This document shows positions 36,700-62,559 of a stretch of 64,000 nucleotides of DNA, piece by piece; the first letter of the stretch is position 1, and each line of letters opens with the position of its first letter. The notes beneath the pieces were generated by a model, which had not been told where the DNA came from, did not search any database, and saw only the letters and a program-made list of their open reading frames with translations. Source of the stretch: Antennarius striatus (lineage: Eukaryota > Chordata > Actinopteri > Lophiiformes > Antennariidae); contig NC_090789.1 of the NCBI RefSeq assembly GCF_040054535.1, forward strand, positions 3,464,197-3,528,196. Reading direction: 5' to 3'. Made by a program: the position numbers and the translations under genes.

Positions 36700-39630
36700 T
36701 CTCTTGTATTTTGTTTTTTTTAAAAAAACTAGTTATTCTGATTTAAATATAGTTACGTCAGTAATGCCTATAAAAAAAACTTTTACCGTTTTCCCCTACA
36801 TTTTCTGAAATCGCCTGTAAATGTATGAATTGACACTGCTTATGGTCCTATGATTGAAAGAGCAAACACTCCACGTCACTTTATCCAAAACGAGTTGACT
36901 AATTTATTTTAGGTTGGACAGGACAAGAAAATGTTCACATTTCAGAAGGAAATTCGCCGAAGAAGTCCCTTTTTAGCATGTAAATGTAAACTAAACCTGA
37001 CCCGGAAGCGTGGCTGGACAGACTAAATATGATATTCCCTCTTCCTATGAGCTGATTTTTTTAATTTATTTTATTTAATTTTATTTTTTACCATAGTGTA
37101 GCTTTGATTATCTCGTAGTTATTATTTATTTTCGTGAGTTTATCTGGTTATATTGAAACACAAGAAATGTTAGCCTTAACGATATCAAGATGCGCCAATA
37201 TATGGAAAAGTAGTAGTATAGATTGTTTACCATAATAATATATATTATATATTATAATTATATAATCCTGAATTCCTTTCAATTTTAACATTCCGATAGC
37301 TGGAGCTCGCTTCTGCGTTGCTGCGGACACTTCCTGCTATTCCAGGTGATTCCATTTTCGCCGGTAACGGGGTCCCGTCCCCGAATGACGAGAGAAACGG
37401 GAAGTCTTTCAGTATTTACTTTATTATATTTTGTTATGTTTGTGCTCTGTATTTATCAATATGTAACTTACTTCAAAATCACACCAAACTGATATAATGT
37501 CAAAGAGTTCTTTATGAGGCAACTCTAGTAGCTACGGTTACCCCCCTTTGCTTTGGTAGACTTGGTTCTGTCCAGACCGCAGCGAGCTGTGCTGTCAGTC
37601 ACCGACTCCCTTGCTTCTGTTTTCCATGATCAAGGGTTTTTTTTTAACAAAGATGGTGAAAGTTTTACTTTGTCTTAAGTCTTTAACAGCCAAAGTTTAT
37701 TCCAGGTATTTGCCCACCGGATTTAAAGATTGATCTTGTATAATAGAAATGACCGCCTCACTAATCTAGCCCCCACCCTCATTTCACCTGTTCCACCTGT
37801 GTTGCAAAAACGCAACTTGTCTCTTAAAACTGTTTTAAAATCCAATTTGAATGGTTTCACACAGATGTGTCAAGTAGCTGAGAGCCTCCTATTTAACATA
37901 CTTATATAAAAGTTTTTCGTGCTCTAAATGTGGAGGTCAGCCTGCCAAACCATACACAGGTACTCGGTCTATAAGTACAATTAAAAGATTCTTGAACAAA
38001 TACTTTAATAGTATACACATTTTTCCCCATTTTAAACATTTCAGCATCACAAAAGAGTTGGCAGATCTGTGTGTTTGTATGATAGATCGTGCATTATTGC
38101 TTTTTCATTCACAAGTTTTATGAAAATGAAGGCGATGAACTTTTTGTGAGGAAATGGAGGAACAGGCTACGAGAAACTATAGAAACTCTTCGTATAAGAA
38201 TCTTTAACCCCGATGTAATAGTTATTTATGGCAAGACGACAAAATATTTCAATCAATTGAGCTGGTGTGTCATGGCGTGTAAAAAGGGATCACTCATTGT
38301 TTTATTTTTCAGAATTGATTAGTGGGTTTGAGGACAACAAAAGAAAACACAGCTTGTAAAAAATGGTATCAAGTTTAACATCTCATGTTTAATTATAATT
38401 TGGATATGGTTTTAGATGTGGTGCCAGTGTTGTGCTAATCACGGTCCTCATTTCCACATGTCGTCACGTTCTATTTCGATGTTCATTGTTTATATTGAAT
38501 AAAATATTTAGTTGGTTAACTCAGTTCAGGGTCACAGTAATGGATGTTTTATCATAGACATAACCTTCGGAAACGATGCCCCCCCATCTGTAATGCATTA
38601 TCCCTGAGAAATTGTGAGCATCAAACATTTTGTTTTCTGTCCTCAGGTGATTTTTATAGGTTAGTGTGTCCTTTCTGCATCTACTTACAGTGGAAATGTC
38701 TTGGGCGCGTGCGAGATACACTTTTTAAATGTACACCTGTGAGACAATTGTCCTTAAAACTAAATGGGCAAGAATACTTATTACCTAGTAGTAAACCTGG
38801 GTCTACAAAGAAAAAAAAACTTACACATAATATCTGTAACTCACAGGCATGATAAAGTGCTTATAAGACCACACTTCAGATAAATCCTAATAATTCCATC
38901 CACTCAAAGACAGTTTCATAGTGTGTCCCACAAAACACAAAAGATGCTGGTTTATAAAATAAAGACATAAAGTAGCACATGAACAGCAAGTACATTTTAA
39001 TAAAACACTAAAATAAATCATTGAAAAACACCTTCAATTACCAAGCATATACCTATCCCTGCCAAGTCCCAGTAAAAATGTATTGTGAATTCTCATAGCA
39101 GGTTGGAAATTGTCAATCTAACAATAATTTCCAAGTGGGTTAGCAAAGAATTGCAGCAAAACAGGGCAGACATCCTTATAGCATAGCATTGACTGAATAT
39201 TGATCATTAATGAATCGTTCATTCCCATGATTACTTCAGAGTGAATCAAGAGTTCTTCCACAACAGTGTTGCATTTAAGAACACTGTATACATTAACCTC
39301 AAAGAGCATGTTGTGTGATTGGACAATCAGTTCATCAAAGCTTCAATCAACGGCAAAGAGGGGCCAGCAGCAAGAAATACTCATGTGAGCGCAACGCATC
39401 AGGGAATCAGTGAGGAGTCCATTCTGAAAAACTTTATCAGCAAAGAGAGGAATCCTGAAACCTGTTGGATCCTTTCTGGATTATTTCAGATCTCTGCCAG
39501 CCATGAAACTTAAACAATTACTTGGCCTTAGCCTTGTGTGGAACTAACCACAAGTGAAAACGGGACTGCATGCCAGTTGGCAAAATGTGCAGAGCTCTGA
39601 AAAACCTGGACTGGTTTCTCAGCTGATCGT
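36700..39630. other. Intergenic stretch between the 14-3-3 promoter and znf706; part is probably znf706 3' UTR
   Basis: AT-rich, with no recognised exon, RNA gene or named repeat. The 77-codon frame at 38089-38322 (plus) shows no family motif and no splice context. A minus-strand AATAAA near 38308-38303 could end znf706 but would give a long UTR. Confidence 0.4.
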
Positions 39631-39996
39631 CTACGCCTCCACTCCCTCTAACTCTGGTGGGAGAGCAGATTTTGGGTGCTTGCTCTCAAAGTGTTGCTTG
39701 AAGGTTTTTGGGTCAGGCATCTGGGACTGTGGGAAAGAAAATAAAACAAGAAATGAAACAAAATCATGTGTTTATTATCTTTTATAAATGTCTCATACGA
39801 AATAAGTGTTTTCCATCCTGGATGATTTCTCATCTTTAGGTGTCTGAGGCTACACACTCACCTTGCACACGTAACAGGAGAACACTAACGCTGCTTTGGC
39901 TGCAGTCTTTTGATCGTGACCTTTGGCTTTCTTTAGATCTGCCTGTTTCTTGGCGTTTTTCTGCTGAGACTGAATCTTCTGATGCCCTCGTGCCAT
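39631..39996 (-). CDS. znf706: znf706, small C2H2 zinc-finger protein 706, complete
   Basis: Two coding exons, 39996-39862 and 39726-39631, give 76 residues, the normal family length. The amino half is a basic SERF/4F5-like segment (MARGHQKIQSQQKNAKKQAD, LKKAKGHDQKTAAKAA). The carboxyl half is one C2H2 finger with C41-X2-C44-X12-H57-X4-H62 (FSCYVCK; TFKQHFESKHPK) and the acidic end LPPELEGVEA. The intron falls inside the finger, right after CYVCK. Known roles for the mammalian protein are repression of Klf4 in stem cells and SERF-like effects on protein aggregation. The first exon is too short and the protein too small to stand out in ORF scans; its identity is clear from sequence and from the YWHAZ-ZNF706-GRHL2 order. 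Confidence 0.96.
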
Positions 39997-41297
39997 TCTG
40001 GCAAAAGCTAGATGAGAATACAAAGAAAAACAACATCGTGTTTACTGATAAACGTCAGTGTTGTGGACATAAACTGTTTTACTGTCGATACACATCTACT
40101 ATAAACAAGTCCCGACAATAGTTGGTTTATTGCTTGCATAATAAAACTGTGTAACACTGTTAACTGTCATTCCAAAAAGAATGGATGATAGATGCTATCA
40201 CAAATCTGAGAGCAGAAATTCTCTTACTATAAAACAAATTTGTCATAACAATGCCTTAAAAGCAGGTACAAGCGTATTCTCTATAAATACTCGATAATAA
40301 GCGAGCAATAAACCAGCTGCCCCCAGTCAGCCAAGGTCAGATAAAGTAAACAAGATCAACCCTGATTTCCGCAGCGCCATTAAATCACAAGAATACAAGA
40401 AATTCAAGGGAACAAGTTTACAGCAGTAAATGATCAAAGCCTGCATCCTAAGAAATTCTTACATCCAGACATTAATAAGCAAAGACAACAATATTAAGTC
40501 CTGCAGATTCTACAAATTCAATTTAAAAAACGCATTTTTGAGTGAAACAGATTCTCATTTTGTCTCTACTGATATTTACTCTGATCTGATAAATGATTTT
40601 GAGTCTAGGATAATAAAAAGGTCTACATACTTTATGCTGCATCAGCATCAACACTCGGTTTTGGGTGATGCATATTTCCAAAGTACCAGTCTTTCCGTGA
40701 AGGTTGAGAATGGGACATTTGAACACGTGGTCTGATAGTAGTGCACTTTTCCTGTACAGCAACTTCTATTAATAGTAGACCCATGGCACTAGTCAGCAAT
40801 GTGCCAATGGTTAACTAGCAGTAGTTACCTTGTGAAAATTGTGGTTTTAAAAAAAATCAAAACTAGTTTTAATGCGGTTAATAAGGTTAAATTTGTCATC
40901 ACCTTCACATTATTCTTCAAATGTAAGAAAACACGTGGTATTTAGCATGTCAGTTGCTATCTTTATCCTGATCTCATGTCCGCTCCTCAGCTTTGTTTAC
41001 CGTTCAAACACGTCCTCCTGTCGTGTTTATAACCACACCACAGTTCGGTTAGGGCTGTTCGTCTGACACGATTGTTTTCCCTGAACCCGGATCCAACTCC
41101 TACCTGGACCTGAGCTCCAGGTGTCACTCAAGACGGAACGTGTTCTTCTCCAGGATAGCCTCGAGCATGACTACCGCGTTAGCTAGCAGGCTAACAGTAT
41201 AGCGGATATTTTCTTCAGCTTGTGGGTCAAATGAAAATGGAAAAGTAACAACCTGGGGTTAAAGTTCAACAAAGCCTTGAATAGAAGCAGGTCTTAC

Positions 41298-41400
41298 CTT
41301 TTAAGAACAGCAGCACGTGTGGTTTTTAATGGGCGAACACGCTGAAGTACGGCAGCTGGTCCGCTCCCAGGTCCTTAAAGCAGACTGTTGCGTTCAAAGA
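41298..41400 (-). other. Candidate noncoding first exon of znf706
   Basis: A good minus-strand donor CTTAAAAG|GTAAGAC ends at 41298, below a GC-richer stretch. A second possible donor (GGTCCAG|GTAGGA) lies near 41103. Either could join the znf706 coding exon, whose acceptor is just above 39996. A perfect CRE lies further up at 41736-41743. Transcript data are needed to choose. Confidence 0.35.
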
Positions 41401-41735
41401 CAATCGTACATTTTAACTTCACCAGAAATGCCTTTAATATTTAATGGATTAAGATAATAAGCCGCATATGCTTTTATATTTGCCCAAAGTTAACTTCAGA
41501 AGCAATTTCGACGAATGTGACTTAATTAATTGACTGGTAAATAAATAGTTAACATCATGATCAAGAAAGATGCTGTTTGGTATAAGTTTTAAGTTTGTTA
41601 AATGAGGTTTTTAGTTGAATTTAAGGAGGAATGTAATTACGCTCTTGATTGAACAAGTGTGTTGACTGGTTTACGATTATACGAGGAACCCGTGAATGTC
41701 GTGTGGCTGCTCGTTGTCGTCATGCTATGGATACA

Positions 41736-41743
41736 TGACGTCA
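41736..41743. promoter_or_regulatory. CRE palindrome TGACGTCA upstream of znf706
   Basis: Perfect 8-base CRE 438 bases above the candidate znf706 exon 1 donor, followed by CACAGTGTTGCCACCACGTGG, which contains an E-box (CACGTG). Consensus match only. Confidence 0.4.
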
Positions 41744-42625
41744 CAGTGTTGCCACCACGTGGTGGAATTTGGTTAGTGCACGTTTAAATAAACGAAGGGG
41801 ACGATTACATTTAAAAATAGATTAAGAAAGAAATAGATTAAGGAAAAACTAATCTAAAACATTGTATTAGTTTAGATTTATCAATTATCAGATTACAAGC
41901 TGTCTTTAATTAAAGCATTATCCAAAAAAAAGTGTAGCCTATAGTTTGTCCACTGCAACCGCTATCTACTACAGTACTTGATAATGTTTCATTATTGATT
42001 GGAATTAGGAGATGAAAAACACTCTACATATAAATATTTGACTTGCACATGCAGAGTGGTTTTTGTATTAGAACAGCAATTTTGGCATCATTGCAATTAA
42101 AATTTTTCAGAAGAGATTTAATGTAAAACAAAATGACCCTTTCTTTATTTCACCATGACTGACTTTTTAAAAAATGTATTTAATATTAGTAAGCATGTAC
42201 ATCAATCTAGTTGTCTACATACAGTCTACAGGAAAAACTATGATGAACATGTGTCATACTACTTCAGATTCTTTCTGGTTTTTTCCCTACATTTTTATCA
42301 GCATTTTTGTTTTGGATTCTTGTGTTCCAGTATTGCAAATTTTCTTTTTTTTAATCATTGTGGTCTTTTCACCTGTTTGCTGGGATAATTCAAAGTTAAC
42401 TTTGGACCTTTGAACAGCTGACTATATCCAATTTTAGTCGACATATCATGTATGTACTGTAATTAAAGACAAGTTCCCTTAAAATAACACTAGGTGGCAA
42501 GTATGGGGGATGAAAAATGAGGGGCATGTCTGACGACACAAAACACAACAAAGCACAGCAACACAACAACATTACACCGATACTTATGCCATTCATTTAT
42601 TCATGAAATAATTTCCCTTTGTGAT

Positions 42626-42681
42626 TATTCATTCATTCATTCATTCATTCATTCATTCATTCATTCATTCATTCATTCATT
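42626..42681. repeat. (ATTC)14 tetranucleotide repeat
   Basis: Pure ATTC run of about 56 bases. A shorter ATTC run lies at 44883-44908. Confidence 0.97.
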
Positions 42682-44109
42682 TCATATAACAGTAATGATT
42701 ATAATAATATTCCAGAATAATTATTATAGTAACAATTTCAATTTAAATATTTGTGACGTGTTCTGTCGTGTATAATAAGTCCTCTTTAATCTATTCAGCA
42801 TTTATTATTATGTTATGATCATATACGTACACATGGCACTGTATAGAAACAAGGATAATGTGGATTATGGGTAAGTTATAAGACATTTATCATCTCAATA
42901 AATAAAAAATTAACGTGTTATGTTTGAATGAACATTTTTTGCAACACTAATTCCCACTGGAGCTCTTCATTTAGATGTCATGACTTTCTAAAGAGAAATT
43001 TTATCATGGTGAGAAAAGTCTCTAGCCAGCCATTGTCCCCCCCCCCCTTCATCTACCTGCTTTCCCCCCTCACATCATAAGAAAAGAGAGACAATCCTTT
43101 CAGTCTTTTGTGAAAGGGGAAATATCTCAAGAGAGAAGGGTGTGATTATGCTTTCAGAGTGGGGCAAAAAAAAAAACGTAAAAAGAAAGACGGAAGGGGA
43201 AAAATGACAAAAGCCACACATTGCTCAAGTTCCCCCACCCTGGAGGTTGTTGTGCAGGGACTTGTTAGCTTAGGTCTGGGGTGAGGTTTTCCCGCCTTAG
43301 GGTCTGTGTGAAAGCAAATCTTCCAGGTGTCATCTATTCAATAATGAAGGAGAATATTATCTGGGTGTTCATTGTGTGTCTGAATAAGCAGGGGTTTGCC
43401 ACAGACAGCCTGAGATTCATTCCCGTTTGGGTCTCTTCCTCCCGCCTTCAGGGCTTTCAGGTTGACTTTTGGCTCAGACAAGTGTTTGTTTGAAGCAGAA
43501 TTTTGCAGGAAAGAATCTATAATCAGTTTTTGTTTTACATTTTATACTGGATGACCGTATTTCTAAGGTTTCTAACAGGTAAGGCAAGGGTTTATAACAA
43601 TTCTTTAACCATGCATCTCAATTTTTCTCACTACCTGACACAAAAGTTCACACATAGAGGGAGAACCTGTGGCCACTGAGGTGAATGTGACCTCTTTTCT
43701 TTCTGTGGAAGCTGTTGAGAGAAGAGGAAGTTGGAGTTCATCTTCCTCAGTGGCCACTTCCTCTTGTTGCTCTGCTTTCTCGCTTTCCCTTTTCTTTCCA
43801 AACGGACAGGTTTTGCCGCCGCCGCCGCCACCAATGACATGCCACAATGTTGCCAGACCAGTCGGGCAGTACACAAGCCTTGACACACTCACAACACCTC
43901 CACATGCTGGTAACTTCCACCCCTCACCTTCATGAAGCCTTGCATCATGTGACTTGGTTGCCATAACAAAGATTCATTGAAGCGTAGTGCAGCGCAATGC
44001 AAATTATTTTGTTAATTCCTTTATTAAAACTGACCTGAGATGCAGAAAAAAAAAATAGACAAAGAGGGCAAAGCAGGCCTCCAGGGGGAAAAGCTAATTA
44101 CTTACCTTG

Positions 44110-44111
<2 letters not shown>

Positions 44112-44190
<79 letters not shown>
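44112..44190. repeat. (CA)n microsatellite
   Basis: About 79 bases of uninterrupted CA. Confidence 0.98.
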
Positions 44191-44192
<2 letters not shown>

Positions 44193-44526
44193 GCAAACTG
44201 ACGAAGCGGTGAGGTCTGTTGTCGGTCAGACAGAGGCTGATTGTGAAGGTGCTGACAGGACCCACTAACCCCACTCTCAGCAGCAGCGCTGTGATATTTG
44301 GGTCGACTTTGAGTCAACGGCACACAAACGTGGTGGCATTTCTGATTCCGTCGATACACAACTGTTCACCAGCACACACGTGTATTTTATCCATGCTCTT
44401 ATTCTGGCAATCAGAGCTGAAAGTTCAGAATAACTCATCAGTGATGCAGAACTAGGGATGCATGGTTTAAGTGACATGCAAATGTAATACTGTAAATAGT
44501 AAGCATCATTAAACCTAGTTCTAATA

Positions 44527-44631
<105 letters not shown>

Positions 44632-45070
44632 CATGATTGCAAACAATCGATGGGCCTTAAAATGACTTCATGTGCGCATAATATGATCATGAAAAATGAA
44701 CTCAGCATGAAAAAGACAGAAAGATTCTGAAAATAATGTGAATATGGAGACCCCCCCCCACACCCCCCAGATGAATCGTCCAGTTTATATTTGATCACGT
44801 CTGTGTGTCAAAAGATGAACGTTTGTCTGTAATCTGCCTGTAAAAATGGCCTTCAGGTCTGTCTCGCCACTAATATTCTATTTCATTCATTCATTCATTC
44901 ATTCATTCTTCATCTCTTACTCATCCTCCTCATCCTCCAATCTGAGACAACACCCCCCCCCCACCCCCAATCCATACGAGTCCCTGTCTCTGTCTCAGCT
45001 CTGAGTTCCTGTACTCAAACAGGTAGACACTTAATCCTGGCCAAGTCCTGACAAGCTGCTTCCCCATGTA

Positions 45071-45083
45071 ACACACACACACA

Positions 45084-45116
<33 letters not shown>

Positions 45117-45180
45117 GATTCCTGGTATGTAGGATACATCTTTCACCTCTCTCACAAACAGACACACACACACACACACA
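45071..45180. repeat. Two neighbouring (CA)n tracts
   Basis: CA runs at 45071-45116 (one T interruption) and 45162-45180, separated by unique sequence. Confidence 0.95.
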
Positions 45181-45937
45181 TTTGAAGGTATTCTGGGACT
45201 GTTGGACCGTCTTGCCCGTGCCTGCTTGTGGCAGCTTGTCTGCTAACCTGTGTGTCGTTTCATCCGTCATCCTTCCACATGGACAACATTCCGGGTGGGA
45301 GAAGTCATCAGGAGAGGCTGCGGGAGAAAGAAACTAACAGGAGAGAATCCTACACATAAGATTATTTAAATTATTCCAAGCCAGAAATCCGTCTCACATT
45401 AGATTCCTGAATGACTCTTGCATGGAGACATTATAACCCCTCACCCGGTGCTCCCACCCCCTCGGACAAACACAGAGCTTTGCATCTATTCAGTCATTTG
45501 TGTGTCTTGGTGATTGCTTTGCATCTGATTCGTTGTTGGTTTCCATCTCGCCCAGGTCGTTTTTGTGTCTCCTGGTGGGCGTTTTGCATGTCTTTTATGA
45601 TCAGGGTTCTTCTCTACCTGGTCGGTTCGTGTTGCTTTGTGGTCACTTTGCACCCCCAACACTCGTTAACTATTCATTTCTAACATGAAGACCCAAGCAT
45701 TAATGAATCAGTAGCATAAAGGTGAATAGACACATAGCTCTCTATGGCTTTCCGACCCTCCTGCTCTTTTGTTTTACTGCCGTTCGTTTCTTTCTGTATG
45801 TCGCCAGAGAAAAGAGCTCCACCTGTATTTATCTAGGAGTTTTATTTGAACACAGCCAGAGCTCAGAAAAGGCCCAGGTGCTCTGTAAAACAAATTAGAC
45901 AAGGGAGGATAGCAGTGATCCCCTGCAGGGCACGCAA

Positions 45938-45939
<2 letters not shown>

Positions 45940-46019
<80 letters not shown>
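45940..46019. repeat. (CA)n microsatellite
   Basis: About 80 bases of uninterrupted CA. Confidence 0.98.
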
Positions 46020-46021
<2 letters not shown>

Positions 46022-46779
46022 ATACCTATGCCATTGACGGTTAAACTGAATCTGAAAATTATTTTTTTAGATTTCCATACCAGATCACCTGCAGGCATGA
46101 ATAAGTAATTTTATCACACGGACAAACCAGCTTTGGAAACTGGCATCGCAACCGTTTCCACAAATCCAGCTGAGGCGCTGTTTGTCTGGTCTGTATTATG
46201 TGTAACATTTGTAACTAAGTAAAACGTTGCAATGGGGCAAGAAGCGTTCTGATGTTTTTGCCCCAAACAAAACAGGATGACAGGAACACTTCTGTCCTCT
46301 GGCACGGACTGCAGCCAGAAGGCCTTCTTTATTTAATTGAAAGCACCAATGCCGCCATGTAAATATATTCCATTACAAATAGCCTGAATGTCTAATTCAG
46401 TATCGACTGTGAATTAAAGATGTAGTCTCTTCTGGGAATAGCGACGATAAATGACAGTGGGAATAATCTTCCTTATTATTAAGCGTTTCATTTAATTCCT
46501 CCTCTTCCTCTTCTAACATTCATGTCTCATTCATAGCCTAACTTCCCTCTGTCTTCCCTCATCCCACATCTCATGAAGGACTATGACAACTCATCTATCA
46601 CCTAAAGAAGATCTGAAACATGACAACAGATTCCAGCTGCTCTGCTTTCTGGTGACGCCTCACAAGCTAAAAAAAAAGGTGGAAAACAACTTGTTTAATG
46701 TGGTATTTCATAAGATTTTTGCATGTTTTCAATGTAAAATCTCGCTATTTATAGTGTCTACAGCTGTCAAATATAAGTA

Positions 46780-46915
46780 AGAGGCAGTAACTCCGTCCAC
46801 CAGTCCAAGCTGGACCAAAGTCAGGGTGTGAACCGGTAGCTGGAGAGGTGTGAGTTCACCTCCAGAGCTCTGCTGAGGTGCCCTTGGGCAAGAGCGCTGC
46901 TATATGGCCGTTCAT

Positions 46916-46956
<41 letters not shown>

Positions 46957-47042
46957 TGTGTGTGCTCCAGGATGTATGTGTGTTTAATAAAAATATATAT
47001 CAAGTGAAAAAAGAATATCCTCACTTAAGATTAATAAAGTAA
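46780..47042 (+). mobile_element. Teleost SINE copy with an internal (GT) expansion
   Basis: The text GTGAACCGGTAGCTGGAGAG, then GTGAGTTCACCTCC (B-box-like), GCTGAGGTGCCCTTGGGCAAG and TATATGGCCGTTCATGTG, is the usual order of a teleost tRNA-SINE body. A GT microsatellite (46921-46948) has grown inside it. The tail is GATTAATAAAGTAACTT. The body motif is shared with the SINE at 25697-26080 (GAGGCACCCTTGAGCAAGG). The A box is not clear, so the 5' end is probably worn or cut. Confidence 0.65.
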
Positions 47043-47203
47043 CTTAAATCTTAAAATAAGGAGATGCTCTCATGTTTAAGAGCTTCCTGATATTTTTGTG
47101 ACCTTTTAAAAGTTCAATAATGACAAAAAATATTATCGGCATTCATTTAATGACATTCTATCTTATTGATAGAACAATTAAGATGTTGGTGAAGATTAAA
47201 TTA

Positions 47204-47211
47204 AACTGGTT
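47204..47211. promoter_or_regulatory. Grainyhead-type site AACTGGTT upstream of grhl2
   Basis: Exact match to the AACYGGTT consensus bound by GRHL proteins, about 1.1 kb above the grhl2 start codon. Autoregulation is possible, but a single 8-base match is weak. Confidence 0.25.
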
Positions 47212-47395
47212 TTACTGAGCAAACAGGCACAGCCTCTGCAGACGCTCACACATTGAATTTGTGATCGTGGTATCAAATGAAAAACAGACGCAACAAAATC
47301 AGAAATGATTAAAAAAACAAAACAAAAAAACCATCAGTGGGTAAAAGTGCATAAAAATGTTGAAGGAAGTGTAAAAGTCATACAAAGACACACAT

Positions 47396-47396
<1 letters not shown>

Positions 47397-47441
<45 letters not shown>

Positions 47442-47458
47442 GCACACACACATAGATA
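47397..47458. repeat. (CA)n microsatellite
   Basis: CA run of about 44 bases (47397-47440), extended by AGCACACACACA. Confidence 0.95.
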
Positions 47459-47889
47459 CACACATTGTTTGCTCTTGCAGGGTAATCCCAAACACTTGGA
47501 TCTCCACCTACAATGGCTTCATTAAGGTGGACAAAGGCATTGTGTCAGATAATGACAGGGCTCCTCCCTGCCTTCTGTCTGTTGTCAATACCAAACGAGT
47601 CAGAAGGAAAACTTTAAGGGGGGAAAAGTTGAGATCAGTGGCTGCAGGAGGAGGAGGGTCCGGTGTGAGGCTCCCTGTGAGGAATCATGCATCAATATAA
47701 GAATTTACAGGCTTGTTATTTTAAGTAAATACCTAAAAACCTCATTTTAAATCAAAGATAAAGGCAGGAACACTTTGTTCTTTGTATATTCCCCTGAATC
47801 CCTGTCCAGTGCATCGTTACGGTGCATTCAATGCCCTCTTTATGTTTGTTTGGAAGGCGGGCCTTTACCTGCCTCTGGGAGCCCTTAAA

Positions 47890-47925
47890 CCAATCAGAGC
47901 TCAGCTTTCCTCCGCGGCAGCCAAT
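47890..47925 (+). promoter_or_regulatory. Paired CCAAT boxes in the grhl2 promoter
   Basis: Two CCAATCAG motifs, at 47890-47897 and 47921-47928, stand exactly 31 bases apart, a spacing seen in NF-Y dependent promoters. They are about 390 bases above the grhl2 ATG. No TATA box is obvious. The 5' UTR probably occupies much of 48000-48282. Confidence 0.5.
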
Positions 47926-48282
47926 CAGCGCCAGACTCGCCCTCAACCTCGCAATTCTTCTACAGCGAAAGAATTTCAGGCAAAAAGTGAACCCACTACG
48001 CTTAAAAGTAAGCGAATATTGTCACGAATGGCAGCGGGATATGTTGTTATATTTAATAATCCGCGTGGAAACCGAAGGTAAAGAGGAAACGGAGTGTTTA
48101 TTGGCTGCCGGGAACAAAAGCGGTCTCACCTGCCCAGGTGGAGCGGAGGAGAGAGAGAGGGGCAGGGAGAAAGGAGGAAAGTCGACTTACCTGTAGCCCA
48201 ACTTCTGGCAGCTCACTCCTCTACTACCTGCTCCGACTTGAAAGTCCAGTTTCACAAGGAAGAATCGTAGAGGAAGCAAAAT

Positions 48283-61119
<12,837 letters not shown>

Positions 61120-61916
61120 CGGCCTGTATCTGACCTCCGGGGGGGGGAGCTGGTGTGACTGCTGATTGGCTGGAATCCACAAAGGCTGCTATTGATTTGC
61201 TGATAAGCTGGCTGACAGTATTGGAGGCGCTCCATTGGTGGGGGTCGGTCCGTTAGGCGCTGACGTCGACGCTTCCGGCTCCTCTCTGACTCTGTTACAC
61301 TGTGAAGTGGTGGTTTCTGTGGAACGAGTTCTGAACGACTCAAAACAAGAGGACATTATGGGAAAACTCATGAACTGCTGATACTAACTGCTTTATTCTA
61401 CTCATTCTACCTGATGTGAGGTGTATTTTGTTGTATAAAAGAATTTTTACGTTCATTTTCATCCTGTACAGGCTGTTTTTTGTTTTTTTTTGCCAAATGT
61501 CCCGTCAGGCGTCGACCCGTCGAGCTCCTGATGACCTGCATGTAGCTATGCCTTGAATTAGTTGGTCCTGTGTAACTTAGCAGCTTCTTTGCATGAGTTT
61601 TTGTTTTATTTTTATTTTTTTGATAGTTGTGCTATTATTTATTAATGCTTTTAATGACAACGTTGTGCATTTCTTTTAGGAATCCAATAATTTCAAGTAC
61701 TTTTACATTTTAGGGACGTTTTTACTGTCACACCTCTTTAAGACGACTCAAGGAGTTGTTGTTGTTTTTTTTTAAATGACTTATCTTTATTTCTTAGCCG
61801 TTGTTTGTATATTAATGTCTATTAAAGTGTTTATTTGTAGGACTTGATGAACTTATGAGGGGTGACAAATGGCACTTGGTCATTGAGTAATGTTCATGTG
61901 CTTGGATGTGATGGAA

Positions 61917-61926
61917 AATAAATAAA
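61917..61926 (+). promoter_or_regulatory. Polyadenylation signals of grhl2
   Basis: Two overlapping AATAAA hexamers about 800 bases after the stop codon, giving a 3' UTR of about 0.8 kb. Confidence 0.7.
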
Positions 61927-62009
61927 GATAAAAAAATATATATCTGTATTTTTATTGAGTCTTCATTCATATTAGCAGCTTCATGGGTTTCTTTGAGCCA
62001 ATTTCTCAT

Positions 62010-62530
62010 GTTCAGGCCAACACTGATATTTGCATGCTTGAACTGTTCCAGTTGCCCTTTAGTTTTCCATAATTATAGTTTTTAAAACTTGAGTTACATG
62101 AAAATGTTTGGGCAGCCCTGATAATTTAAATTATTGTCCTTTATATATCGCTGATTGTTCAGATCAGAAATTCCAGTTGAATATATCATATAGCAGAGGA
62201 ACACAGAGATATTTGAGAAATGAGCAGTGTTTGGGTCGCTGTCTTGTTGAAGTTTCCAGCCCAGATGTAACTTCATCACTGATTGTGGAACATAGTTCAC
62301 AAGAACTGGAATGGAATCCATGAGACCTTCAAATTTAACAGGATTCCCAGTACCTGTACTGGTCACACAGCCCCGCAGCATGAGGGGAACACCACCAGAT
62401 TTTACTGTGGGTTGCAAGTGTTTGTCTTGGAATGCTGTGTTCTTCATCCACCATGCATACCTGCCCCTTATGTCCAAATAACTATTTTATTTGAATTAGT
62501 CCACATTTATCTTATTCCAGAATGAAGCTG
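62010..62530 (-). mobile_element. Tc1-like transposase remnant downstream of grhl2
   Basis: The minus frame from 62477 reads RYAWWMKNTAFQDKHLQPTV and KSGGVPLMLRGCVTSTGTGN, matching the Tc1 block WWKNTAFQEKHLQPTVKSGGGSLMLWGC. Then comes QSVMKLHLGWKLQQDSDPNT, matching the FQQDNDPKHT block with the second catalytic Asp. The carboxyl block with NPIE is absent or scrambled, so this is a worn internal piece. It is in the same orientation as the other two Tc1 remnants but shows a different sequence lineage. Confidence 0.8.
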
Positions 62531-62559
62531 GTTTGTCTAAATGTGCTTCAGCAGAAACT

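Noticed and set aside
38089-38322. 77-codon plus-strand frame between the 14-3-3 gene and znf706
   Set aside because: AT-rich, no recognisable motif, no flanking splice sites or promoter. Consistent with chance.
42626-42681. Regular ATTC units as a CRISPR-like array
   Set aside because: Perfect tandem tetranucleotides without spacers, in a vertebrate genome. A microsatellite.
43605-43964. 119-codon minus-strand frame with a Gly run
   Set aside because: The Gly run is a GCC repeat. No domain, no splice context and no family match.
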